Assembly (NCBI GenBank): GCA_942493125.1
Contig: OW818667.1
Location: forward strand, 3,348,001 to 3,412,000
Length of the DNA: 64,000 bases
Origin: Fusibacter_C sp942493125
Lineage (GTDB): Bacteria; Bacillota; Clostridia; Peptostreptococcales; Acidaminobacteraceae
Direction of reading: 5' to 3'
The position numbers were made by a program, and so were the translations under genes. This document shows positions 52,108-59,817 of the stretch, in pieces. Each line of letters begins with the position of its first letter. The first letter of the stretch is position 1. The notes beneath the pieces were generated by a model. The model was not told where the DNA came from and searched no databases. It saw only the letters and a list, made by a program, of their open reading frames with translations.

Positions 52108-53388
52108 ATGACCACAGAAAAGCAGAATTTGGAAAAAATATTGCTCGTTGCCATCTTTACGACCTTTATGGGGCAGATTTATATGCAGCCATTTGGCTCT
52201 GGCTTTCGATTGACGTTCGCCGTCGTCGTGCTCAACGTGCTCATGCTGACCTTTAAGGACATAAATGCCTTGATTACTATCAATCTAGTGGGTTTCATGA
52301 TGTTCGTCGTGAGGAGCCTTCTATACGTCGTCAACAACAATGGCGGATTGCTCATCGCCATGGATTTATATTATCCAATTTTGTTCTTCTATGTTTTCTA
52401 TAGCGTTTTCTTTCACGCTCTAGATGTGCGCAATCTCGTAAAAACACCATTGGCATTATTCTTGGCGATCTGGATTTGCGACAGTTTGCCTAACGTCATC
52501 GAAGTGCTCGTCAGACAAGAGTGGAAGAGCAGTGATTTTGAAAACATCATTTTTACGATTATCCTAATAGGCGTATTCAGAACGGTTATCACGACGATTC
52601 TCGTGTACATCTCTAGATATTATTATCATAAAACCAAAGAAAGAGAGAACCATCAAATCTTCGTTGAACGGATTCTCATGATCTCAAATCTAAAAACGGA
52701 ACTATTTTTTTTGAGAAAATCCAAAAAAGATATAGAAGACACGATGAGACGGAGCTTTCTCATCTATGAACAGGCTGACAATGCTTCGCTTAAAGAGTCG
52801 ATTCTCTCGGTTACAAAGGACATCCATGAGATTAAAAAGGATTACGCACGCGTGATTTCTGGTCTTGAAAAGAGCATTAAAGAGTCTCCAGTATACAGTA
52901 TGGGTATCAAAGAAATCATAGAAATCATCATTTCATCGAACAAGAAGTACGCCTTGAGTCGAGACGTTCAAGTGAAGTTTCATCATAACATCGGCTTTGA
53001 TTTCAAAACGACAGACCATTTGGCCGTCATTTCGATCTTAAACAATCTCGTGACCAATGCCATAGAGGCATTTGACGGCAAGGGGAAAGTCACTATCGAA
53101 CAATTTGTCGAAGAAAACAACGTGATTTTCAAGATAGATGACGATGGGCATGGTATTGAAGCGCAGGACATTCCCCTCATATTTGAAGCGGGATTTTCGA
53201 CCAAATTCAACGAAAATAACGGCGTTATGGCTTCGGGTATCGGTCTGACACATGTAAAGTATTTGGTTGAGAATTACTTGGAAGGTAGCATTCAAGTGCA
53301 TTCGCGCAAAGATGAACAGACACATTTTACGATTGCAATTCCAACGCACATTCTCTTTTCACAAAATGATGTTTCTAGTGACGCATAA
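52108..53388 (+). CDS. Sensor histidine kinase, GlnK (YcbA)-like
   Basis: 426 residues. About six hydrophobic segments in the first 175 residues form a membrane sensor. The phospho-accepting His is H240 in KDIHEIKKDY, a variant typical of GlnK/YcbA-type kinases. The ATPase domain has NNLVTNAIEAF (N box), DDGHGIEAQDIPLIF (G1) and GIGLTHVKYLVEN (G2). In Bacillus GlnK-GlnL senses glutamine and controls glsA-glnT, neither of which is present. The regulator gene follows 14 bases later with its own GGAGG. Confidence 0.88.
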   Translation: MTTEKQNLEKILLVAIFTTFMGQIYMQPFGSGFRLTFAVVVLNVLMLTFKDINALITINLVGFMMFVVRSLLYVVNNNGGLLIAMDLYYPILFFYVFYSVFFHALDVRNLVKTPLALFLAIWICDSLPNVIEVLVRQEWKSSDFENIIFTIILIGVFRTVITTILVYISRYYYHKTKERENHQIFVERILMISNLKTELFFLRKSKKDIEDTMRRSFLIYEQADNASLKESILSVTKDIHEIKKDYARVISGLEKSIKESPVYSMGIKEIIEIIISSNKKYALSRDVQVKFHHNIGFDFKTTDHLAVISILNNLVTNAIEAFDGKGKVTIEQFVEENNVIFKIDDDGHGIEAQDIPLIFEAGFSTKFNENNGVMASGIGLTHVKYLVENYLEGSIQVHSRKDEQTHFTIAIPTHILFSQNDVSSDA

Positions 53389-53402
53389 TATTTGGAGGCA
53401 AT

Positions 53403-54296
53403 ATGAATTATAATTTCTTTCTGGTAGACGACGATGTGAGCGTCATCAGTATTCTTACTAAGATCATACTCAACAACAATTTAGGTGACGTCATAGGAAA
53501 AGCGACAGATGGCGATTTTGCCATAGAAGAGATTATCAGGCTAAAACCTGATATCGTATTGGTGGATTTGCTGTTGCCTAAAAAAGACGGCATCACAGTT
53601 GTGGCCATGATCAAAGCGATTTATCCAGATATTCCATTTATCATGATCAGTGAAGTGTACTCCAAAGATATGGTATCCAAGGCTTATGACTGTGGCATAG
53701 AACTCTTTATCAATAAACCGATCAACGTCATCGAGGTCGTCAACGTCATCAAGCGCGTCGATGAGAAAATAAAGATGAAAAAAGTGATCGATTCCTTTCA
53801 GACGGCCTTTCAAAACATGACGACGCTAAGTAGTGACGCACCAACAGTCGGCAAACAAGTGAACACGAGACTCGACGCCGCTAGGCAAATTTTTAATCAA
53901 CTTGGTATTCTCAGCGAGGCGGGGACGAAGGACATCTCCTACATGCTGGAGTTTGTTTTCGAGCAAAATGAACTGAACAAATGCAACATCTTTGATCACA
54001 AGTTAAGTGACCTCTACGATTACGTATCCAACAAGTACGAGAAAGAAAGAGGCGAATCTGTCAGTGATAAGACGATTGAGCAACGTGTGCGTCGTGCCAT
54101 CGGCCAAGCGCTTGAGAACATTGCGGAGCTGGGATTGCACGATTATGAGCACCACCTCTTCGAAAAATTCGCCGCAACGCTTTTCGATTTAAAGGAAGTC
54201 CGAAAAGAGATGGATTATATTAAAAAGAGTGCCAAGGTGCGTGGAAAAATCAGCATTAAGAAGTTTGTGTTTGGACTCATCGAGGAGATCGACTAA
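53403..54296 (+). CDS. Response regulator with YcbB-type output domain (GlnL-like)
   Basis: 297 residues. N-terminal receiver with acidic pair near the start (LVDDD), phospho-accepting Asp55 in VLVDLLLPKKDG and Lys in FINKPINV. The C-terminal part (about 150-297) has the YcbB/DUF helix-turn-helix pattern around SDKTIEQRVRRAIGQALENIAELGL (in part) that GlnL uses to bind DNA. It would act with the upstream kinase. Target genes here are unknown; the AI-2E-type gene 20 bases downstream may be one. Confidence 0.88.
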   Translation: MNYNFFLVDDDVSVISILTKIILNNNLGDVIGKATDGDFAIEEIIRLKPDIVLVDLLLPKKDGITVVAMIKAIYPDIPFIMISEVYSKDMVSKAYDCGIELFINKPINVIEVVNVIKRVDEKIKMKKVIDSFQTAFQNMTTLSSDAPTVGKQVNTRLDAARQIFNQLGILSEAGTKDISYMLEFVFEQNELNKCNIFDHKLSDLYDYVSNKYEKERGESVSDKTIEQRVRRAIGQALENIAELGLHDYEHHLFEKFAATLFDLKEVRKEMDYIKKSAKVRGKISIKKFVFGLIEEID

Positions 54297-54316
54297 CGTG
54301 TAAATCAGGAGGCTTT

Positions 54317-55396
54317 ATGGAACACCAGTATGAAAGAAAAAAGAGATTTATTGTAAATACAACCTATATTGTGATGATCATCTTGATGGTCTATATCCTC
54401 TTCAAATATGCACTTGTCATAGTGAGCCCGTTTATTTTCGCCTTTATTTTCGCTTTACTGCTTAAAAAACCATCTCGGTTTGTCGCTCAAAGGCTTAGAT
54501 TGCCTATAAAATTAGTAGCCATCATCTTCGTGCTGGTCTTTTACGTCACACTTGGCTTCATCATCTCGTTTGCTGGCATAAAAATCATCGCTACAGTAAC
54601 CGATATCATCTCGGGTCTGCCTATATTGTACGAAGAGCAGTTGGCACCGTTTTTGGTAAGCCGTTTTGATGCTATAGAAGCCGCGATTTTCAGACTGGAT
54701 CCAGCAATCGTAGAAGCGCTCACACAGGGCTTTGATCAGTTTGTCAGTTCGATTGGTGAGAATATTTCCAGGATATCATTATCCGTAGTCGGTGCAATTT
54801 CGGGTGTGGCGACGTCATTACCTGGATTCCTCATAAGACTTTTGATCATGGTCATCTCGACGTTCTTTATTGCAAGTGATTATGAAACCTTGTCGCATTT
54901 TGTTCAAAGACAATTCACTGGAAAAGGCAACGATTTGTTGATTCGCATCAAACATTATTTGGTTGATACATTACTCGTGGTGATTCGCTCCTATGCGATT
55001 ATCATGTCAGTTACATTTGTGGAGCTATCGATAGGGTTGTCCATCATCAATGTACCAAATGCCATTTTCATTGCACTGATTATTGCCTTGTTTGATATTA
55101 TGCCTATCTTTGGTACAGGTGGTGTCATGATTCCATGGACCATCATTTCATTCATACAGGGTGATATTAAACTCGGTGTTGGCCTTTTGATCGTCTATGT
55201 ATTTGTAACGGTGGTTCGGAACATCCTCGAGCCAAAGATCGTCGGCAGCCAGTTGGGACTACACCCAGTTGTGACGCTCATGTGCATGTTCATCGGCGTC
55301 AATCTATTCGGCGTCCTTGGCTTATTTGGTCTTCCAATCACAGTATCGCTATTAAAGCATCTCAATGACACGGGTGCTGTTAAGTTTTATAAATAA
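54317..55396 (+). CDS. AI-2E/PerM family membrane protein
   Basis: 359 residues with about eight hydrophobic segments: two near the N terminus, a longer soluble stretch near 100-150, and five later. ISTFFIASDYE, FGVLGLFGLPITVSLL and the ILEPKIVGSQLGLHPVV block are diagnostic. Members export autoinducer-2 or act as Na+/H+ antiporters, so function here is open. It starts 20 bases after the response regulator with AGGAGG and is likely cotranscribed with the two-component pair. Confidence 0.88.
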   Translation: MEHQYERKKRFIVNTTYIVMIILMVYILFKYALVIVSPFIFAFIFALLLKKPSRFVAQRLRLPIKLVAIIFVLVFYVTLGFIISFAGIKIIATVTDIISGLPILYEEQLAPFLVSRFDAIEAAIFRLDPAIVEALTQGFDQFVSSIGENISRISLSVVGAISGVATSLPGFLIRLLIMVISTFFIASDYETLSHFVQRQFTGKGNDLLIRIKHYLVDTLLVVIRSYAIIMSVTFVELSIGLSIINVPNAIFIALIIALFDIMPIFGTGGVMIPWTIISFIQGDIKLGVGLLIVYVFVTVVRNILEPKIVGSQLGLHPVVTLMCMFIGVNLFGVLGLFGLPITVSLLKHLNDTGAVKFYK

Positions 55397-55408
55397 AGTG
55401 GATTTGTG

Positions 55409-55437
55409 TTTGTTTTCAAAGTAAAAATTGTTATAAT
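55409..55437 (+). promoter_or_regulatory. Promoter for miaB
   Basis: TTTGTT (55409-55414), 17-base spacer, TATAAT (55432-55437) preceded by TGT. A start near 55444 falls inside the palindrome at 55441-55466. Confidence 0.6.
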
Positions 55438-55440
55438 TAT

Positions 55441-55466
55441 GGAAAATGCATAATTACGCAATTTCC
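55441..55466. promoter_or_regulatory. 26-base near-palindrome overlapping the miaB start site
   Basis: The sequence from GGAAA to TTTCC is symmetrical at all but two base pairs: GGAAA-a-TGC-a-TAATTA-c-GCA-a-TTTCC. Its left 17 bases, GGAAAATGCATAATTAC, recur exactly at 61841-61857 before miaA. The core TGCATAATTACGCA resembles an ARG box with one mismatch. Position across the likely transcription start suggests a repressor operator. Confidence 0.6.
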
Positions 55467-55473
55467 TTCATAG

Positions 55474-55497
55474 AGGGGGAAGTATCCCCTTTTTTTT
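55474..55497 (+). terminator. Terminator-like hairpin between the AI-2E gene and miaB
   Basis: GGGGA (55476-55480) and TCCCC (55485-55489), loop AGTA, extended by G-T and A-T pairs, followed by eight T. It terminates the upstream operon and, since it lies downstream of the miaB promoter, may also attenuate miaB. Confidence 0.72.
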
Positions 55498-55541
55498 AGT
55501 GCAAAAAATAACAGTAAACAGATATGAATTAGGAGATAAGA

Positions 55542-57005
55542 ATGTCAAAAAGAGAAACGTTCAACATTGAATCAATGGAAACACTGCTCACGCGAAACGA
55601 CGACCACATCAGAGCGATTAAAGATATAAACGATGCGCATTTCACAGAAATTCATTATAGAAAAAAAGCGATTACGATCACTTACGGATGCCAGATGAAC
55701 GAGCATGACTCAGAAAAGCTGAACGCCATGCTCACAGATATGGGTTATGATGCGACAAAGAAATTTGAAGAAGCCGACCTTATCATCTTCAACACGTGCT
55801 GCGTGCGTGAAAACGCCGAGTTCAAAGTCTACGGCAACCTCGGCCACGTCAAGAAGCTCAAAGAAAAGAAAAAGGATCTCATCCTTGCCGTCTGTGGCTG
55901 TATGATGCAGCAACCGCACGTCGTGACACAGATTAAGAAAAAATACAAATACGTCGATCTCGTCTTCGGAACACACAATTTGCACAACTTCCCAGCGCTC
56001 CTTGAGGAGACACTGAAAGCCGATAAAAAGCACCAAGTGGTAGAAATATGGGAAAACGAAGGCGACGTTATCGAAGGCCTCGCCATCACGCGTAAGAAAG
56101 AGATCAAAGCATACGTCAACATCATGTACGGCTGCGACAACTTTTGCGCATATTGCATCGTGCCTTACACAAGAGGTCGCGAGCGCAGCCGAAAGCCAGA
56201 GGATATTCTCGAAGAAATCCGCATGCTGGCTGCTGCAGGCACGAAAGAGGTCATGCTCCTCGGTCAAAACGTGAATTCCTATGGTAGAAAAGATGATGTG
56301 GGTACAGACCAAAACGTCGATTTTGCGGACCTTTTGGCCATGGTCAATGAAATCGAGGGCATCGAACGCATCCGTTTCATGACGTCGCACCCAAAGGACC
56401 TCTCTCAGAAGCTGATTGAAACGATGGCGAAGTGCGAGCACGTCTGTGAGTATCTGCATTTGCCCGTTCAGGCAGGCAGCAACGACATCCTGAAAAAAAT
56501 GAACCGCAAATACACGAGAGAGCAATATCTAGACATTATCGATCGCGCGAAAGTGCTCATGCCAAACCTTGGCATCTCTACGGACATCATCTTAGGTTTC
56601 CCAGGCGAGACAGAAGAAGACTTCCAGGACACGCTGAACCTCATTGAGACTGTGGGATATGATGCGGCATTTACGTATCTCTATTCAATCCGTACGGGGA
56701 CACCTGCCGCAACCTTTGAAAATCAAGTTACAGAGGACGAAAAGCACGACCGAATCAGACGCCTTTTAGAGGTGCTCAATCCGAGCATCACCGTCAGAAT
56801 GCAGTCGATGCAGGACCAAGTTGTCGAAGTGCTCGCGGAAGACTATTCTAAGAGCTCGAGAGACGTCCTCATGGGTCGTACGCGCAATAACTTGACGGTA
56901 ACATTTGAAGCGCCGGCTGAGCTGATCGGTAAACTCGTGGAAGTGAAAGTCACGCGTCCAAAGAACTTCTCGCTGCATGGGGAAGTTGTAAGGGTGGTTA
57001 GGTAG
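55542..57005 (+). CDS. miaB: tRNA-2-methylthio-N6-dimethylallyladenosine synthase MiaB
   Basis: 487 residues, radical SAM methylthiotransferase acting on i6A37 of tRNAs. N-terminal MTTase domain with cysteines in TYGCQMNEHDSEK, FNTCCVRENAE and AVCGCMMQQ for the auxiliary cluster, radical SAM motif GCDNFCAYCIVPYTRGRERSR (CxxxCxxC, shortened) and a C-terminal TRAM domain. The N-terminal ~45 residues are a little longer than average. miaA, the enzyme making its i6A substrate, lies at 61.9 kb in the same gene cluster. AGGAG ribosome site. Confidence 0.96.
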   Translation: MSKRETFNIESMETLLTRNDDHIRAIKDINDAHFTEIHYRKKAITITYGCQMNEHDSEKLNAMLTDMGYDATKKFEEADLIIFNTCCVRENAEFKVYGNLGHVKKLKEKKKDLILAVCGCMMQQPHVVTQIKKKYKYVDLVFGTHNLHNFPALLEETLKADKKHQVVEIWENEGDVIEGLAITRKKEIKAYVNIMYGCDNFCAYCIVPYTRGRERSRKPEDILEEIRMLAAAGTKEVMLLGQNVNSYGRKDDVGTDQNVDFADLLAMVNEIEGIERIRFMTSHPKDLSQKLIETMAKCEHVCEYLHLPVQAGSNDILKKMNRKYTREQYLDIIDRAKVLMPNLGISTDIILGFPGETEEDFQDTLNLIETVGYDAAFTYLYSIRTGTPAATFENQVTEDEKHDRIRRLLEVLNPSITVRMQSMQDQVVEVLAEDYSKSSRDVLMGRTRNNLTVTFEAPAELIGKLVEVKVTRPKNFSLHGEVVRVVR

Positions 57006-57108
57006 ACAATCGGTTAAAAGATAAATCGATAAAAAAATAATGCGATAAAACGATATAGGATAAAAAAAGAAATAGAATCAAACTCTAAAATGCGAATGGA
57101 AGGTCACT

Positions 57109-59808
57109 ATGATCAATATCGATAAATCCAGTTTAACCCCCATGATGCGTCAATACTTTGAAATCAAAGAACAATATATGGATTATATCTTGCTTTATCG
57201 TCTCGGTGACTTTTATGAGATGTTTTTTGACGACGCCATCAAAGCGTCGCGAGAGCTTGAAATCACGCTGACAGCTAGAAACTGCGGCCTTGAAGAGAAA
57301 GCGCCACTTTGTGGTGTGCCTTATCATGCCGTGGACGGTTATATCAAGAAACTGGTGGACAAGGGCATTAAAATCGCCATCTGTGAGCAAATGGAAGACC
57401 CCGCGCTGGCAAAGGGCCTCGTCAAACGCGAAGTCGTGCGCATCATCACGCCGGGTACCATCACGGATCCTGATATGCTGGATGCGGGCAACTACAACTA
57501 TGTGGCGGCGCTGGCGCAAATGGAGACCAGCTTTGCCATCGCTTATTGCGATATCACGACGGGGATGCTTAAGACGACTGAGCTCGAATCGGTGGAAAAA
57601 GTCATCGACGAACTCATTAAAATTGAACCGAGTGAGTTGATTGTTTCCGAGAAACTCAGATTGCCACAACCCATACTCAAACTCATCGAAGAGATGGGGC
57701 TGACGACGACGCCGTATTTGGATCATGCGTTTCAGCCACATGCGGGTAAAAAAATCATCGAACGCATCTTAAATGTGTTTTCGGTGGAAAGCTTGGGATT
57801 TGACAGCGAAGCGGGGACGTTATGTGCCACGGGTGCGCTGCTTGCCTATGTCGAGGATACTGCGAAAGTACCGCTCAACCATTTTAATAAAGTGGAGCTC
57901 TACAACCATTCAAAATACATGGTGCTCGACAAGTTCACGAGACGCAATCTCGAACTTGTGGAAACCATGCGCAACAAAGATAAAAAGGGCAGCCTGTTAT
58001 GGGTACTCGACAAGACGTGTACCGCCATGGGCGCAAGACGCCTCAAAGCTTGGGTGGAAGAGCCACTGCTCGATCCTGATGCCATCACAAAACGCCTCAA
58101 CACGGTGGAAGTGCTCGTGGACGATTTGTTACTTCGTAGTGACCTCCGTACGCACCTCAAGCAAATCTATGACCTTGAGCGTTTGACGTCCAAACTCGTG
58201 TACGGCAGCATCAATCCGAGGGACTTGATTGCTCTCAAGCAGTCGATTTTCGTACTACCTGAGATTAAGGCGTGCATCGAAACTTTGGAAGAAGGCGCAT
58301 TTAGCACCATCAACGCAGATATTGACGCGCTGTATGATATCTATCAGATGATCGATGAGAGCATAGTCGATGAACCCCCAATGTCCGTGAAAGACGGCGG
58401 CGTCATCAAAACAGAAAAGCACCCTGAGCTGGCGACGCTTCGCGATGCAGTGGGAAACGGCAAAGGCTGGATTCTAGGTATCGAACAGAACGAGCGCGAG
58501 CGCACGGGCATTAAAACGCTGAAGATTGGCTTCAACAAAGTCTTTGGCTATTACATCGAAATTTCCAAGGGCAGCGTTAAAAATGCCCCAGAAGAATATA
58601 TCAGAAAGCAGACGCTGGCCAATGCTGAGCGCTATATCACCCCTGAGCTGAAGCAACTGGAAGAAACGGTGCTTGGCGCAGAGGAGAAGAGCATTCGCCT
58701 CGAGCAAGAGCTGTTTTCAGAACTCAAGCAGGCGATCATGGTGCATGTCGACCGCATTCAAAGCACGGCTCACGCCATCGCTTCACTCGATGCGCTGTTG
58801 TCGTTTGCGGAATGCAGCTATCGCTATGGCTACACAAAGCCTAAAATTTCGAATAAAGAAATCATACAGATCAAAAATGGCCGCCATCCAGTGATTGAGC
58901 GCATTTTCAACGAAACGCCATTTGTGCCGAACGACACATTGCTCGATCAAAAGGCGCATAAATTCTATATCATCACAGGTCCAAATATGGCGGGTAAATC
59001 CACATATCTTAGACAGGTGGCACTGATCACGCTCATCGCACAAATTGGCTGCTTTGTACCAGCCGATAAGGCTGAAATCGGCATCGTCGACCGCATCTTC
59101 ACGCGCGTTGGCGCTTCCGACGACTTATCACAGGGGCAGAGTACGTTTATGGTCGAGATGAATGAGCTCGCCAACATTCTCAACAATGCGACGCACAAAT
59201 CGCTCATCATACTCGATGAAATCGGTCGGGGCACAAGTACTTACGATGGTCTGAGTATCGCATGGAGCGTCGTGGAATACCTCAGCCAAAACTCGGGCAT
59301 CAATGCGAAAACATTATTTGCGACGCATTATCACGAACTCACGGAACTTGAAGGCAAGATCGACGGCGTCTGCAACTTTAGAATTGCCGTGAAAGAAACG
59401 AAGGACGACATCATTTTCCTCAGAATGATCGAACGTGGTGGTGCCAATCAAAGCTTCGGTATTCAGGTCGCTAAGCTTGCTGGCGTACCAGAAGGCGTCA
59501 TAGATCGGGCAAAAGTGATTTTATCCAAACTTGAGATCAACGACATCAACAACAACATACAAAATCTTCAGCGCATCGATGACGCGCAACTGGGTGATTT
59601 AGTCGATATGGCAAATGAGTCAGGTGCGGAAACGCATGCAGCAGGCAAGCAAGTTGCGCATATGAAAAATGGTACGGTCTCAGATTATAGTGTCTCCGAG
59701 GGCCTTTATCAGTACCTTAAATCGCTTGAAGTTGAGTCAATGACGCCTATAGAAGCTATGAACGCACTGTTTAACATCGTCAGCACCTTCAACTCAGAAA
59801 AAAAATAG
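57109..59808 (+). CDS. mutS: DNA mismatch repair protein MutS
   Basis: 899 residues. Recognises mismatches and recruits MutL. The mismatch-reading Phe-x-Glu is in LGDFYEMFFDD near the N terminus; the ATPase has Walker A GPNMAGKSTYLRQ (G624-S631), ILDEIGRGTSTYDG (Walker B, D loop) and FATHYHELTEL. Length and domain order are standard. The coding sequence is visibly richer in G+C than many neighbours (34 of 60 bases at 57421-57480). mutL follows after 9 bases. Confidence 0.97.
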   Translation: MINIDKSSLTPMMRQYFEIKEQYMDYILLYRLGDFYEMFFDDAIKASRELEITLTARNCGLEEKAPLCGVPYHAVDGYIKKLVDKGIKIAICEQMEDPALAKGLVKREVVRIITPGTITDPDMLDAGNYNYVAALAQMETSFAIAYCDITTGMLKTTELESVEKVIDELIKIEPSELIVSEKLRLPQPILKLIEEMGLTTTPYLDHAFQPHAGKKIIERILNVFSVESLGFDSEAGTLCATGALLAYVEDTAKVPLNHFNKVELYNHSKYMVLDKFTRRNLELVETMRNKDKKGSLLWVLDKTCTAMGARRLKAWVEEPLLDPDAITKRLNTVEVLVDDLLLRSDLRTHLKQIYDLERLTSKLVYGSINPRDLIALKQSIFVLPEIKACIETLEEGAFSTINADIDALYDIYQMIDESIVDEPPMSVKDGGVIKTEKHPELATLRDAVGNGKGWILGIEQNERERTGIKTLKIGFNKVFGYYIEISKGSVKNAPEEYIRKQTLANAERYITPELKQLEETVLGAEEKSIRLEQELFSELKQAIMVHVDRIQSTAHAIASLDALLSFAECSYRYGYTKPKISNKEIIQIKNGRHPVIERIFNETPFVPNDTLLDQKAHKFYIITGPNMAGKSTYLRQVALITLIAQIGCFVPADKAEIGIVDRIFTRVGASDDLSQGQSTFMVEMNELANILNNATHKSLIILDEIGRGTSTYDGLSIAWSVVEYLSQNSGINAKTLFATHYHELTELEGKIDGVCNFRIAVKETKDDIIFLRMIERGGANQSFGIQVAKLAGVPEGVIDRAKVILSKLEINDINNNIQNLQRIDDAQLGDLVDMANESGAETHAAGKQVAHMKNGTVSDYSVSEGLYQYLKSLEVESMTPIEAMNALFNIVSTFNSEKK

Positions 59809-59817
59809 GGGGAACCC

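Noticed and set aside
55710..56525. 271-codon open frame on the - strand inside miaB
   Set aside because: It is antisense to a fully conserved gene, has no family motif and owes its length to the biased codon use of miaB.
57133..58186. Long open frames on both strands overlapping mutS
   Set aside because: Their translations are Arg/Ser- or His/Phe-biased shadows of mutS codons with no ribosome sites.
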